Below, piece by piece: positions 5,039-12,164 of a stretch of 12,164 nt of DNA. The translations under genes were made by a program, and so were the position numbers. The notes beneath the pieces are model-generated. The model was not told the origin of the DNA. It ran no database searches and worked only from the letters and a program-made list of their open reading frames with translations. How positions within the stretch are numbered: position 1 is the stretch's first letter; every line of letters begins with the position of its first letter. This DNA is from JAEZDP01 sp044508265 (GTDB taxonomy: Bacteria; Acidobacteriota; Vicinamibacteria; Vicinamibacterales; Vicinamibacteraceae): contig JBIQIB010000121.1 of assembly GCA_044508265.1 (NCBI GenBank), positions 1-12,164 on the forward strand. Reading direction: 5' to 3'.

Positions 5039-8000
5039 ATGAAGTGTTCGTCCGACCGTCTCCGTTCGAGATGTGTCGCCCTTCTCATCGGCGGCGCCGC
5101 ACTCCTGCCGGCGCTGCTGCTCTTCAGGGATGCGGTCCCCGCACCCGTCCTGCGCGCCCAGGAGAAGGTCGACTTCACCACCCAGATCGCTCCGATTCTC
5201 AAGGAGCATTGCTACGAGTGCCACGGCGTCGAGAAGGGCCGCGGCAAGCTGCGGCTCCACACCCGTGAGCTCGCCATGAAGGGCGGCTCGACGGGACCGC
5301 TCTTCGAGCCGGGCAACAGCGCCGGAAGCTACATCGTCACCCGCCTCCTCGGCGAGGACGGCGAAGACCGGATGCCGCTCGACAAGGATCCGCTGAGCGA
5401 CGAGCAGATCGCGCTCATCAAGCGGTGGATCGACGAGGGCGGCGAGTGGCCGGAGGAGCCGGTGCCCTCCGGCGCCGCGGCCGAGAGCGGCAAGGCCTAC
5501 ATCGAGCATTGGGCCTACGTGCCGCCGAAGGCGCCGCCNNNNNNNNNNNNNNNNNNNNNNNNNNNNNNNNNNNNNNNNNNNNNNNNNNNNNNNNNNNNNN
5601 NNNNNNNNNNNNNNNNNNNNNNNNNNNNNNNNNNNNNNAGAGCGGCAAGGCCTACATCGAGCATTGGGCCTACGTGCCGCCGAAGGCGCCGCCCGCGCCG
5701 TCGGTGTCGAAGCCCGACTGGGTGCGCACGCCTGTCGATGCCTTCGTGCTGGCCCGGCTCGACCACGAGGGCCTGCAGCCCTCACCGGAGGCGTCGAAGG
5801 AGAAGCTGCTGCGCCGGGTGTCACTCGACCTGACGGGACTCCCGCCGACACTCGAGGAACTCGACGCCTTCCTCAACGACCCGGCGCCGGACGCGTACGA
5901 GAAGGCCGTGGACCGGCTGCTCGATTCGCCGCACTACGGCGAACGCTGGGCCCGCCTGTGGCTCGACCTGGCGCGCTACGCCGACACCAACGGCTTCGAG
6001 GCCGACAACGCCCGGACGGCGTGGGCGTGGCGTGACTGGGTCGTGCAGGCCTTCAACGACGACATGCCGTTCGACCGGTTCACCGTCGAGCAGCTGGCCG
6101 GCGACATGTTCCCGTCACCGACGCAGTCGCAGCGTATCGCCACGGGGTTCCATCGCAACGCGATGCTCAACGAGGAGGGCGGCGTCGATCCGATGGAGTC
6201 GCGCTACGAGGTCCTCGTCGATCGCGTCAACACCACGGCGACGGTGTGGCTCGGCTCGACGCTCGCGTGTGCGCAGTGCCACAACCACAAGTACGACCCG
6301 TTCAGCCAGAAGGAGTACTTCCAGCTGATGGCGTTCTTCGCCACGTCGTCGTACGTCGAGCGTCCGCACGGCGCCGGCACCATCTATCGTGAGCCCACGC
6401 TCGACCTCGCCACGCCCGAACAGGAAGAGGCACGCGCGGCCGTGCAGGCGAAGCTCGAGGCCGCCGAGCGCGCGCTCAACGACGCGTCGCCGGCGCGGCA
6501 GGAGGCACAGGCCGCATGGGAGCAGGAGCAGCTGGCGCTCGACTCGGCGTGGACGCCGCTGCAGCCGTCACACGTCAGCGCCACCGGCGGCGTGACGCTG
6601 CGTACCGCCGGGGAGGCGGACGTCGTCGCCTCAGGGCCGAACCCGGAGATCACGGTCTACACGATCACGGCACCGCTCCCGGCGACGGGCGTCACGGCCC
6701 TCCGCCTCGAGGCGCTGCTCGACGACTCGCTGCCCAAGGGCGGCCCCGGCCGTGATCCGTACGGGCACTTCCGCATCACCGGCATCGACGTCATCGCCGG
6801 CATGCCGACGGGTGACGCTCCGGGCTCGACCGTCGCCGTCCGCAGCGGCAAGGCCGACGGGGCGGCCTATGGCTTCGACCCGGTGATGCTCACCGCGGCG
6901 CACGACGCGGCGTACGTCCGCAAGGGCCAGGCATGGGCCATCGACGCCGTCCGCGACGGCTGGCGCGTGCCGCATCAGCTCGTCCTCACGTTTGCCGAGC
7001 CGCTCACGCTCCCTGAAGGCACGCCCCTCACGGTGCGGCTGCGCCACGAGGACGGCACGCTCGGCCAGGGTCTCGGACACTTCCGCCTCTCCGTGACGAC
7101 GAGCGGCGAGCCTGAGCAGATCGTCGCCGTCCCGGCGCGCGCACGCGCCTGGATGCGCATTCCCGCGTCCGACCGAACCGAGGCCCAGCAGGCCGAGGTC
7201 GCCAGCCAGTTCCGCGGCCACTCGCCGCTGCTGGCCGAGGAGCGCCGGGTCGTGAAGGAACTGCGTGAAGAACTCGGCAAGCTGGCGATCCCGAGCACGC
7301 TCGTGATGGCAGAGACGCCGTCGTTCGAACGGCCGTCGGTGCCGCTGTACGACCGCGGCAACTTCACCTCGCCCGGTGACCCGGTCTACGCCTCGACGCC
7401 GTCGGCGCTGCCCCCGATGGACGACAGCCTGCCGGCCAACAGGCTGGGCCTCGCGCGATGGCTCGTCGCGCGCGACAATCCGCTGACCGCGCGCGTGATG
7501 GTGAACCGCCTCTGGGAGTCGATCTTCGGGCGAGGCATCGTCGAGACGAGTGAGGACTTCGGCACGATGGCCAGTCCCCCGTCGCACCCGGAACTGCTGG
7601 ACGCGCTTGCCGTGCAGTTCATGGACGGCGGATGGCGCATCAAGCCGCTCCTGAAGTCGATCGTCCTCTCGTCCACGTACCGCCAGTCGTCCGCCGTGGC
7701 GCCGGCGCTGCTCGAGCGCGATCCGTACAACCGGCTGCTCGCGCGAGGCCCCAGGTTCCGCATCGAGGCCGAGATGGTGCGTGACGTCGCCCTCGTCGCC
7801 AGCGGCCGCCTCTCGAGGAAGATGGGCGGGCCCAGTGTGTTCCCGGAGCAACCCGACGGCATCTGGGACTCGCCGTACAACCGGGCCCGCTGGATAGAGA
7901 GCGAAGGCGAGGATCGGTACCGCCGCAGCCTCTACACGTTCCTCAAGCGGACGGCGCCGTATCCGCTCTTCACCACCTTCGACGCCACCAGCCGCGAGTA

Positions 8001-8331
8001 CTGCACGGTGCGGCGCGTCCGGACGAACACGCCGCTGCAGGCGCTGGCCACGCTCAACGACGACGGCCTGTTCGAGCTCGCGCAGGCGCTCGGCGCGCGT
8101 CTCGTCGAAGAAGGCGGGGAGACGATCGACGCGCGGCTGACGCTGGGGTTCCGCCTCGTGACGGGCCGCACGCCGACCGAGGCCGAGCGCACGCGGCTGC
8201 GTCGCTTCTTCGAAGACGCGCGCGCCCACTACACGGCCCGTCATGACGCCGGCCGCGACCCCGACACGATGGCCTGGACGATGGTCGGCAACGTGCTGCT
8301 GAACCTCGACGAGACCTTGACGAAAGGCTGA
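5039..8331 (+). CDS. PSD1-type cytochrome c / DUF1549 / DUF1553 protein (one gene across an assembly gap)
   Basis: Large exported protein of the planctomycete-cytochrome family. It is one gene: removing 155 bases (100 N plus one copy of a 55-bp duplicate) joins the two frames into about 1045 codons. Residues in the joined protein: signal or anchor (about 11-29); PSCyt1 domain with haem motif CYECH (58-62) and possible distal ligand Met112 (EDRMPLD); DUF1549 from about 181, holding a second motif CAQCH (359-363) followed by NHKYDPF; a Glu/Ala-rich, likely coiled-coil stretch near 400-440; a beta-rich insert to about 748 of no recognised family; DUF1553 from about 749 (NRLGLARWL, VMVNRLWESIFGRGIV, TNTPLQALATLND) to the end. 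Members are covalent c-haem proteins outside the cytoplasm, often next to DUF1501 and linked by context to polymer breakdown; the reaction is unknown. The DUF1501 gene starts five bases after its stop. Confidence 0.93.
5484..5538 (+). repeat. Left copy of a 55-bp exact duplicate flanking the N gap
   Basis: These 55 bases, encoding ESGKAYIEHWAYVPPKAP, are identical to 5639-5693 on the other side of the N run. Exactly 55 shared bases is what two contigs from a de Bruijn assembler with k = 55 would share at a common node. It is best read as an assembly artefact rather than a biological repeat. Confidence 0.9.
5539..5638. other. Assembly gap of 100 N, probably of negative true length
   Basis: Exactly 100 N, a common placeholder size. 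Because both flanks carry the same 55 bases, the two contigs probably overlap and nothing is missing. Collapsing N plus one copy restores the frame. Confidence 0.95.
5639..5693 (+). repeat. Right copy of the 55-bp exact duplicate flanking the N gap
   Basis: Identical to 5484-5538. The offset of 155 bases is not a multiple of three, so the scaffold as written shows a false frameshift in the PSD1 gene. Confidence 0.9.
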
Positions 8332-8336
8332 GGCAA

Positions 8337-9797
8337 TTGGAACAGGACGCTCTCCGCCGGGTGACCCGACGGCATTTCTTCAACCAGGTCGGATTCGGCA
8401 TCGGCTCGATCGCGCTCTCGTCGGTGTTCAACGAGAAGCTCTTCGCCGCACCGGTCGGCGCGACGCCGCAGGAGGTGGCCGCGAAGGTGGCCGCGGGCCT
8501 CGGGACGCACTTCGCGCCCAAGGCCAAGCGCGTGATCTTCCTGTTCATGGCTGGCGCCCCGTCGCAGCTCGATCTCTTCGACGACAAGCCGGCGCTGCGG
8601 CGCTTCGACGGCAAGGACGTCCCCGCCGAGTACATGCGGGGCGAGCGGTTCGCCTTCATCAAGGGGACGCCGAAGCTGCTCGGCTCGCCGTACACGTTCC
8701 GGCCGCGCGGCGAGTCGGGCGCCGTGATCTCCGAGCTGCTGCCCCATACGGCGTCGATCGCCGATGACATCGCCATCATCCGGTCGATGCACACGACGCA
8801 GTTCAACCACGCGCCGGCCCAGATCTTCATGAACACGGGCCACCAGATCATCGGCCGCCCGAGCATGGGCGCGTGGCTCTCGTACGGCCTCGGGTCCGAG
8901 AGCCAGGACCTTCCGGGCTTCGTCGTCCTGCTGTCGGGCGAGAACAACCCGGACGGCGGCAAGTCGTGCTGGGGCTCGGGCTTTCTCCCCACCGTGCACC
9001 AGGGCGTGGAGTTCCGGTCGGGCAAGGACCCGGTGCTGTTCGTCTCGAATCCGGAGGGCGTCGACGCCGAGATGCGGCGGATGTCGCTCGACACGCTGCG
9101 CGACCTGAACACCATGCGCCGCGACGTCGTCGGCGATCCGGAGATCGACACCCGCATCAGCGCGTACGAGCTCGCGTACCGCATGCAGACCAGCGTGCCC
9201 GATCTCACCGACATCGCCGACGAGCCCGCGCACATCCACGCGTTGTACGGCACCGAGCCCGGGCAGACGTCGTTTGCCAACAACTGCCTGCTCGCGCGAC
9301 GCCTCGTCGAGCGGGGCGTGCGCTTCGTCCAGCTCTATCACCGCGGATGGGATACGCACGGCGCGAGCTTCGGCGAGGACATCGTCGAGAAGCTGCCGCA
9401 CCTGTGCCGGCAGACGGATCAACCGGCAGCGGCACTCGTGAAGGACCTCAAGCAGCGCGGTCTGCTCGACGAGACGCTCGTCATCTGGGGCGGCGAGTTC
9501 GGCCGGACGCCGATGAACGAGGCGCGCAACGGGTCGAAGTTCCTCGGCCGCGACCATCACCCCCGCGCGTTCACGATGTGGCTGGCCGGCGGCGGCATCA
9601 AGGGCGGCGTCACGATCGGCGAGACCGACGACCTCGGCTACAACATCACGGCCGACCCCGTCGACGTACACGACCTGCACGCGACGATGCTGCACCTGCT
9701 CGGGATCGACCACGAGAGGCTGCTGTACAAGTTCCAGGGCCGGCCGTTCCGGCTGACGGACGTCTCGGGGAAGGTCGTCACGAAGATGCTCGCCTGA
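8337..9797 (+). CDS. DUF1501 protein with twin-arginine signal
   Basis: Exported protein of 486 residues with the alkaline-phosphatase/sulfatase-like fold expected of DUF1501; the substrate is unknown. The start is a TTG at 8337, preceded by GAGG that overlaps the upstream stop (CTGAGGCAA), which implies translational coupling to the PSD1 gene. Arg11-Arg12 in VTRRHFFNQ followed by a hydrophobic stretch (about 17-31) is a twin-arginine (Tat) signal, so it probably folds in the cytoplasm, perhaps with a metal, before export. Family landmarks: IFLFMAGAPSQLDLFD (67-82), RSMHTTQFNH (149-158), HRGWDTHG (335-342), IWGGEFGRTP (383-392), GRDHHPRAFTMWLAGGGIKGG (404-424) and DLHATMLHLLGIDHERL (446-462). 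The length is typical. A GTG at 8361 is a weaker alternative start. It is the second gene of the PSD1 unit and ends 31 bases before the convergent regulator. Confidence 0.92.
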   Translation: MEQDALRRVTRRHFFNQVGFGIGSIALSSVFNEKLFAAPVGATPQEVAAKVAAGLGTHFAPKAKRVIFLFMAGAPSQLDLFDDKPALRRFDGKDVPAEYMRGERFAFIKGTPKLLGSPYTFRPRGESGAVISELLPHTASIADDIAIIRSMHTTQFNHAPAQIFMNTGHQIIGRPSMGAWLSYGLGSESQDLPGFVVLLSGENNPDGGKSCWGSGFLPTVHQGVEFRSGKDPVLFVSNPEGVDAEMRRMSLDTLRDLNTMRRDVVGDPEIDTRISAYELAYRMQTSVPDLTDIADEPAHIHALYGTEPGQTSFANNCLLARRLVERGVRFVQLYHRGWDTHGASFGEDIVEKLPHLCRQTDQPAAALVKDLKQRGLLDETLVIWGGEFGRTPMNEARNGSKFLGRDHHPRAFTMWLAGGGIKGGVTIGETDDLGYNITADPVDVHDLHATMLHLLGIDHERLLYKFQGRPFRLTDVSGKVVTKMLA

Positions 9798-9828
9798 CGG
9801 AGGCGTCGGCCACCTGCCCAGGCCCGGG

Positions 9829-11700
9829 TCAGAAGCCGCATTTCGCGAGCAGCGCCGTGAACCTGGCGTCTGCGCGAAGCGGGTCCCACTTCGGGTCGAC
9901 GGTGAGGAAGATCAGGTGCGCGTCATGCACGGCGTAGGCCTGCTCGAGCCAGCTGAAGGCCTCGTCGGCCTCGCCAAGGCCGGCTGCCACGAGGGCCATC
10001 GCGTACGGCGGCACGTACCGGTCACCCGCCAGCGCACGGAGGGTCACGAGCACCTGTCTCGCTTCGTCGCGCTGGCCTGCCACGGCGAGGGCATAGCCGC
10101 GATGCGACAGGGGCTTGCTGTTGCCGACCGAGAAGCGCGACGACCGCGTGAACGCCTCGATTGCCTCCTCGGTGTGCCCCGACTCCAGCAGGGCCTGCCC
10201 CAGCTGCATGTAGCCGATCCAGAACTCGGGGTCGAGGGTCGTTGCGGCGCGCGCGTGCCTGATGGCGGCGTCGAAGTCGCGGGCCTGGAACTCGACCTGC
10301 GACGAGAGCGCGTGCGTCAGCGCGTAGAGCGGATCCAGTTGCCGGGCACGGGCCGTGTGCCGTCGCGCTTCGTCATGCCGGCGCATCTGTGACAGGGTGT
10401 GCCCGAGCATCAGGTGCGCCATCGCCGAAGACGGGTCGAGCTCGGTGGCGCGCGTCAGGGCCTGCTCCGCGACGGACCAGTCCCAGTCGACGATGAACGA
10501 GACGTAGCCGCGGGCGCGCTGGGCATCCGCCAGCTCTGGACCTGTTGCGACGGCGCGCGCTGCCGCTTCACGTGCCTGCGCCTCGATGTCGGCGTGCGGC
10601 AGATCGCTGTTCATCAGGCGGGACGTCAGCGCCGTGGCGATGCCCGCCCATGCCAGCGTGTACGACGGATCCATATCGGTGGCCTGGCGATAGAACTCGA
10701 GCCCGCGCGGCACCGACGTCGCCGTGAGCTGGCTGTGGTGGAAGAGGCCGCGCAGGTACAGATCGTAGGCTTCCGCCCTGGCGGGCAGTCGGCGCGCAAC
10801 GGCTGCCGACCTCTCGGGCGACAGGCGCCGCCGCACCTGTGCGGCGATTGCGGCGCTGAGCTCGTCCTGCAGGCCAAGCAGGCTGGCAGGTGTCCTGTCG
10901 TACACGTCGGCCCAGACCTGCACCTGGTCCGAGGCGCGGACCAGGCGCGTCGCGACACGCACGCGATCGTCTTCCGCCCGCACCGAGCCTTCCACCAGAT
11001 AGTCGACGCCGAGCTCCCGACCGATTTCGGCCAGCGTCTTCGGCGTGTCCCGGTATGCGCGCGCCGACGTGCGGCCGATCACCCTGACACGCGTGGGATC
11101 GATCTGTGCCAGCGAGTGGATGGTCTCCTCCGTGAGGCCCGCGGCCAGATAGTCGCGATCGGGGTCGGCGCCGAGGTTGTCGAAGGGCAGCACGGCCAGC
11201 GTCAGGACGTTCGGTTCGGGCGCGACGTCTCGCCACCAGGCGCTCGCCGCGGCGAGCATGAGCGCCGCCACGAGGACGGCGGCCGCCGCAGGCCACCAGC
11301 GCATGGACGGCTCAGCCGACTGCCCTTGTGCCTGCACGGCCGTCGGGTCGGCGCCGCTCTCCTGCTCGTCGGTGACTGGCGCTATGAACCTGTAGCCCTT
11401 GCCGGGCACCGTCTCGACGAACGTGGGGACGTCGGACGAATCGCCGAGGGCCGCCCGCACCTTGCGGACGGCGGTGTTCACCCCGGTCTCGACGTCGACG
11501 AAGACGTCGGCCCCCCACAGTCTGTCGGCGATCTCCGCCCGCGTGATCAGGCGGTCGCGCCGCTCCACAAGGAGGACCAGCAGGTCCATGGGGCGCCGCT
11601 CGAGCTTTACGACGCGGGTGCCGCGACGCAGTTGCCAGGCTGCGAGGTCCAGCGTGAAGGCGCCGAAGCGGTAGCGCGCGGTGCGCGGCGTCTGCTCCAT
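9829..11700 (-). CDS. Membrane-anchored winged-helix transcriptional regulator with FlgO-like and TPR regions
   Basis: CadC/ToxR-like regulator of 623 residues. Residues 10-106 form an OmpR/PhoB-type winged helix (YRFGAFTLDLAAWQLRRG, RPMDLLVLLVERRDRLITRAEIADRLWG, VNTAVRKVRAALGD, FVETVPGKGYRFIAPV). A hydrophobic segment at about 136-154, preceded by MRWWP, is a single membrane span that places the C-terminal part outside. Residues 165-300 resemble the FlgO/adenylate-cyclase-associated region (LAVLPFDNLGADPDRDYLAAGLTEETIHSL, VIGRTSARAY, VDYLVEGSVR). From about 310 on, TPR-like repeats follow (for example EFYRQATDMDPSYTLAWAGIATAL and LTRATELDPSSAMAHLMLGHTL). This layout is abundant in Acidobacteriota; ligands are unknown and probably sensed by the TPR part. 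There is no receiver domain. The ATG at 11700 lacks a clear ribosome-binding site. An 11-bp direct repeat upstream may be its own binding site. Confidence 0.92.
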   Translation of the reverse strand: MEQTPRTARYRFGAFTLDLAAWQLRRGTRVVKLERRPMDLLVLLVERRDRLITRAEIADRLWGADVFVDVETGVNTAVRKVRAALGDSSDVPTFVETVPGKGYRFIAPVTDEQESGADPTAVQAQGQSAEPSMRWWPAAAAVLVAALMLAAASAWWRDVAPEPNVLTLAVLPFDNLGADPDRDYLAAGLTEETIHSLAQIDPTRVRVIGRTSARAYRDTPKTLAEIGRELGVDYLVEGSVRAEDDRVRVATRLVRASDQVQVWADVYDRTPASLLGLQDELSAAIAAQVRRRLSPERSAAVARRLPARAEAYDLYLRGLFHHSQLTATSVPRGLEFYRQATDMDPSYTLAWAGIATALTSRLMNSDLPHADIEAQAREAAARAVATGPELADAQRARGYVSFIVDWDWSVAEQALTRATELDPSSAMAHLMLGHTLSQMRRHDEARRHTARARQLDPLYALTHALSSQVEFQARDFDAAIRHARAATTLDPEFWIGYMQLGQALLESGHTEEAIEAFTRSSRFSVGNSKPLSHRGYALAVAGQRDEARQVLVTLRALAGDRYVPPYAMALVAAGLGEADEAFSWLEQAYAVHDAHLIFLTVDPKWDPLRADARFTALLAKCGF

Positions 11701-11765
11701 GGCCGGTCATGGCGACGGGGTGGCAGCCCAAGTCTAGTGCGCGCAGCCATCTGGAGGTACAGAAA

Positions 11766-11787
11766 ACCTTCAGGCCACCTTCAGGCG
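11766..11787. promoter_or_regulatory. 11-bp tandem direct repeat, likely OmpR/PhoB-type operator
   Basis: ACCTTCAGGCC (11766-11776) is followed directly by ACCTTCAGGCG (11777-11787): ten of eleven bases are identical and the phase is exactly 11 bp. OmpR/PhoB-type winged helices bind head-to-tail to half-sites repeated every 10-11 bp. The adjacent divergent gene encodes such a domain, so it is the natural candidate ligand. The link is inference from position and geometry. Confidence 0.6.
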
Positions 11788-11838
11788 CACGCCATGGACC
11801 GATGCACCGCGGCGCGGCACGCTGACGCCAGTTCGTGA

Positions 11839-11854
11839 CGGGCGATTCCGCCCG
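11839..11854 (+). promoter_or_regulatory. Small hairpin in the leader of the secreted-protein gene
   Basis: CGGGCG, loop ATTC, CGCCCG: a perfect 6-bp GC stem that ends seven bases before the GGGGAGGG ribosome-binding site. It could stabilise the 5' end of the mRNA or tune translation. Confidence 0.4.
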
Positions 11855-11872
11855 GCGAACGGGGAGGGTGAC

Positions 11873-12164
11873 ATGACGAGCATACGAACCATGCTGTCGG
11901 CGGCGGTCCTCACGAGTGCGGGCATCGCGCTCGCGATGCCGGTGGTGACGAAGGCCGCTGTGCAGGGCCAGGCCGCGTGCAACGAGCAGTGGCTCAGGGG
12001 AGCCTACGCGTTCACCATCGACGGCAGCATCCTGTCAGGTCCCGCGCCGGTGCTGCTGCGCGGTGTCGCGATGACGCATTTCGATGGCGCCGGCAAGCTC
12101 ACGCAGGTCGACTTCGTGACGCTGGACGGCGCGCCACGGACGACCGAGTGGTTTCCGGCCGCGG
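11873..12164 (+). CDS. Secreted protein of unknown function (3' partial)
   Basis: The first 97 residues are visible and the frame runs off the window. The ATG at 11873 is preceded by GGGGAGGG with four bases of spacing, a strong ribosome-binding site. A signal peptide is clear: MTSIRTM, a hydrophobic core (about 8-22), then a probable cleavage near TKAAVQGQA. The mature part begins ACNEQWLRGAYAFTIDGSILSGPAPVLLRGVAMTHFDGAGKLTQVDF. The pattern Cys, LRGxYxFxxxG, then a G...FDGxGxLT motif resembles small secreted beta-rich proteins that I recall from Acidobacteriota; no function is known to me. It is divergent from the winged-helix regulator and may be controlled by it. Confidence 0.8.
   Translation, partial: MTSIRTMLSAAVLTSAGIALAMPVVTKAAVQGQAACNEQWLRGAYAFTIDGSILSGPAPVLLRGVAMTHFDGAGKLTQVDFVTLDGAPRTTEWFPAA

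Larger units (their letters stand above)
11701..11872. promoter_or_regulatory. Divergent control region between the regulator and the secreted-protein gene
   Basis: This 172-base region holds the direct repeat at 11766-11787, a possible minus-strand -10 TAGACT (11736-11731, 4 of 6 to consensus) without a good -35, and a hairpin at 11839-11854 before the downstream ribosome-binding site. A missing -35 together with a repeat about 50 bases upstream of the expected start fits an activator-dependent promoter for the regulator gene. No small gene is seen here. Confidence 0.5.

Noticed and set aside
5539..5638. True frameshift, pseudogene or inserted sequence in the PSD1 gene
   Set aside because: Exact 55-bp flanking duplication and a round 100-N gap explain the frame change; the frame is restored after collapsing.
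6631..9713. Long minus-strand open frames opposite the PSD1 and DUF1501 genes
   Set aside because: They are mirror frames of high-GC genes: Arg/Ala/His-rich, no recognisable domain, and fully overlapped by strong coding sequence.
9798..9828. Terminator between the DUF1501 gene and the convergent regulator
   Set aside because: Only a short GC palindrome (GGCCCGGG) is present in 31 bases; no credible stem-loop.
10399..11838. 479-codon plus-strand open frame opposite the regulator
   Set aside because: It is a shadow of the winged-helix/TPR gene, whose domains are unambiguous on the minus strand.
12034..12041. GTCAGGTC in the last gene as another array repeat
   Set aside because: Only 8 of 14 bases match and it lies in coherent coding sequence; chance at this length.

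Overview
This is a high-GC, densely coding bacterial window, almost certainly a scaffold from a metagenome or draft assembly: it holds a 100-base N run whose two flanks carry the same 55 bases. The gene content suggests Acidobacteriota (perhaps a Vicinamibacteria-like lineage). The pointers are a PSD1-type planctomycete-cytochrome gene paired with a DUF1501 gene, a membrane winged-helix/TPR regulator of the CadC type, several lipoproteins and a small secreted protein. Planctomycetota or Verrucomicrobiota remain possible. The taxonomy is inference from gene families, not from a marker gene.

Layout. (1) 1-1115, +: an Old Yellow Enzyme-type flavin oxidoreductase, missing its 5' end, followed by a UUCG-loop hairpin. 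(2) 1190-1826, -: a small copper-response unit, copZ (HMA metallochaperone) then csoR (Cu(I)-sensing repressor). A CsoR-type operator lies inside the spacer of the copZ promoter. (3) 1893-3026, +: a lipoprotein related to nucleoside hydrolases with an eroded metal site, divergent from copZ. (4) 3002-3188: seven identical 14-bp repeats, six of which form a symmetric palindrome on an exact 29-bp pitch, between two convergent genes. (5) 3205-4377, -: a lipoprotein aldose 1-epimerase (galM). (6) 4578-4979, +: a group III truncated haemoglobin. (7) 5039-9797, +: a two-gene unit, PSD1 cytochrome/DUF1549/DUF1553 followed five bases later by a twin-arginine-signal DUF1501 protein. (8) 9829-11700, -: a transmembrane winged-helix regulator with an FlgO-like region and TPR repeats, convergent with the DUF1501 gene. 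(9) 11873-12164, +: the start of a secreted protein, divergent from the regulator across a 172-bp region that holds a perfect 11-bp-phased direct repeat.

How the parts work together. copZ and csoR make a self-contained, probably autoregulated copper circuit; no copper ATPase is visible. The PSD1/DUF1501 pair is a recurrent exported module in Planctomycetota-like and Acidobacteriota genomes. It is usually linked by context to polysaccharide or organic-matter breakdown, and its biochemistry is unsettled. The exported mutarotase and the nucleoside-hydrolase-like lipoprotein also point to the cell envelope. The winged-helix regulator and its direct repeat look like a local regulatory circuit for itself and the secreted protein.

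The most unusual element is the 29-bp-phased palindromic array at 3030-3188. The most important correction for a user is that the N run does not split a gene: removing 155 bases (100 N plus one 55-bp copy) restores one open frame of about 1045 codons.
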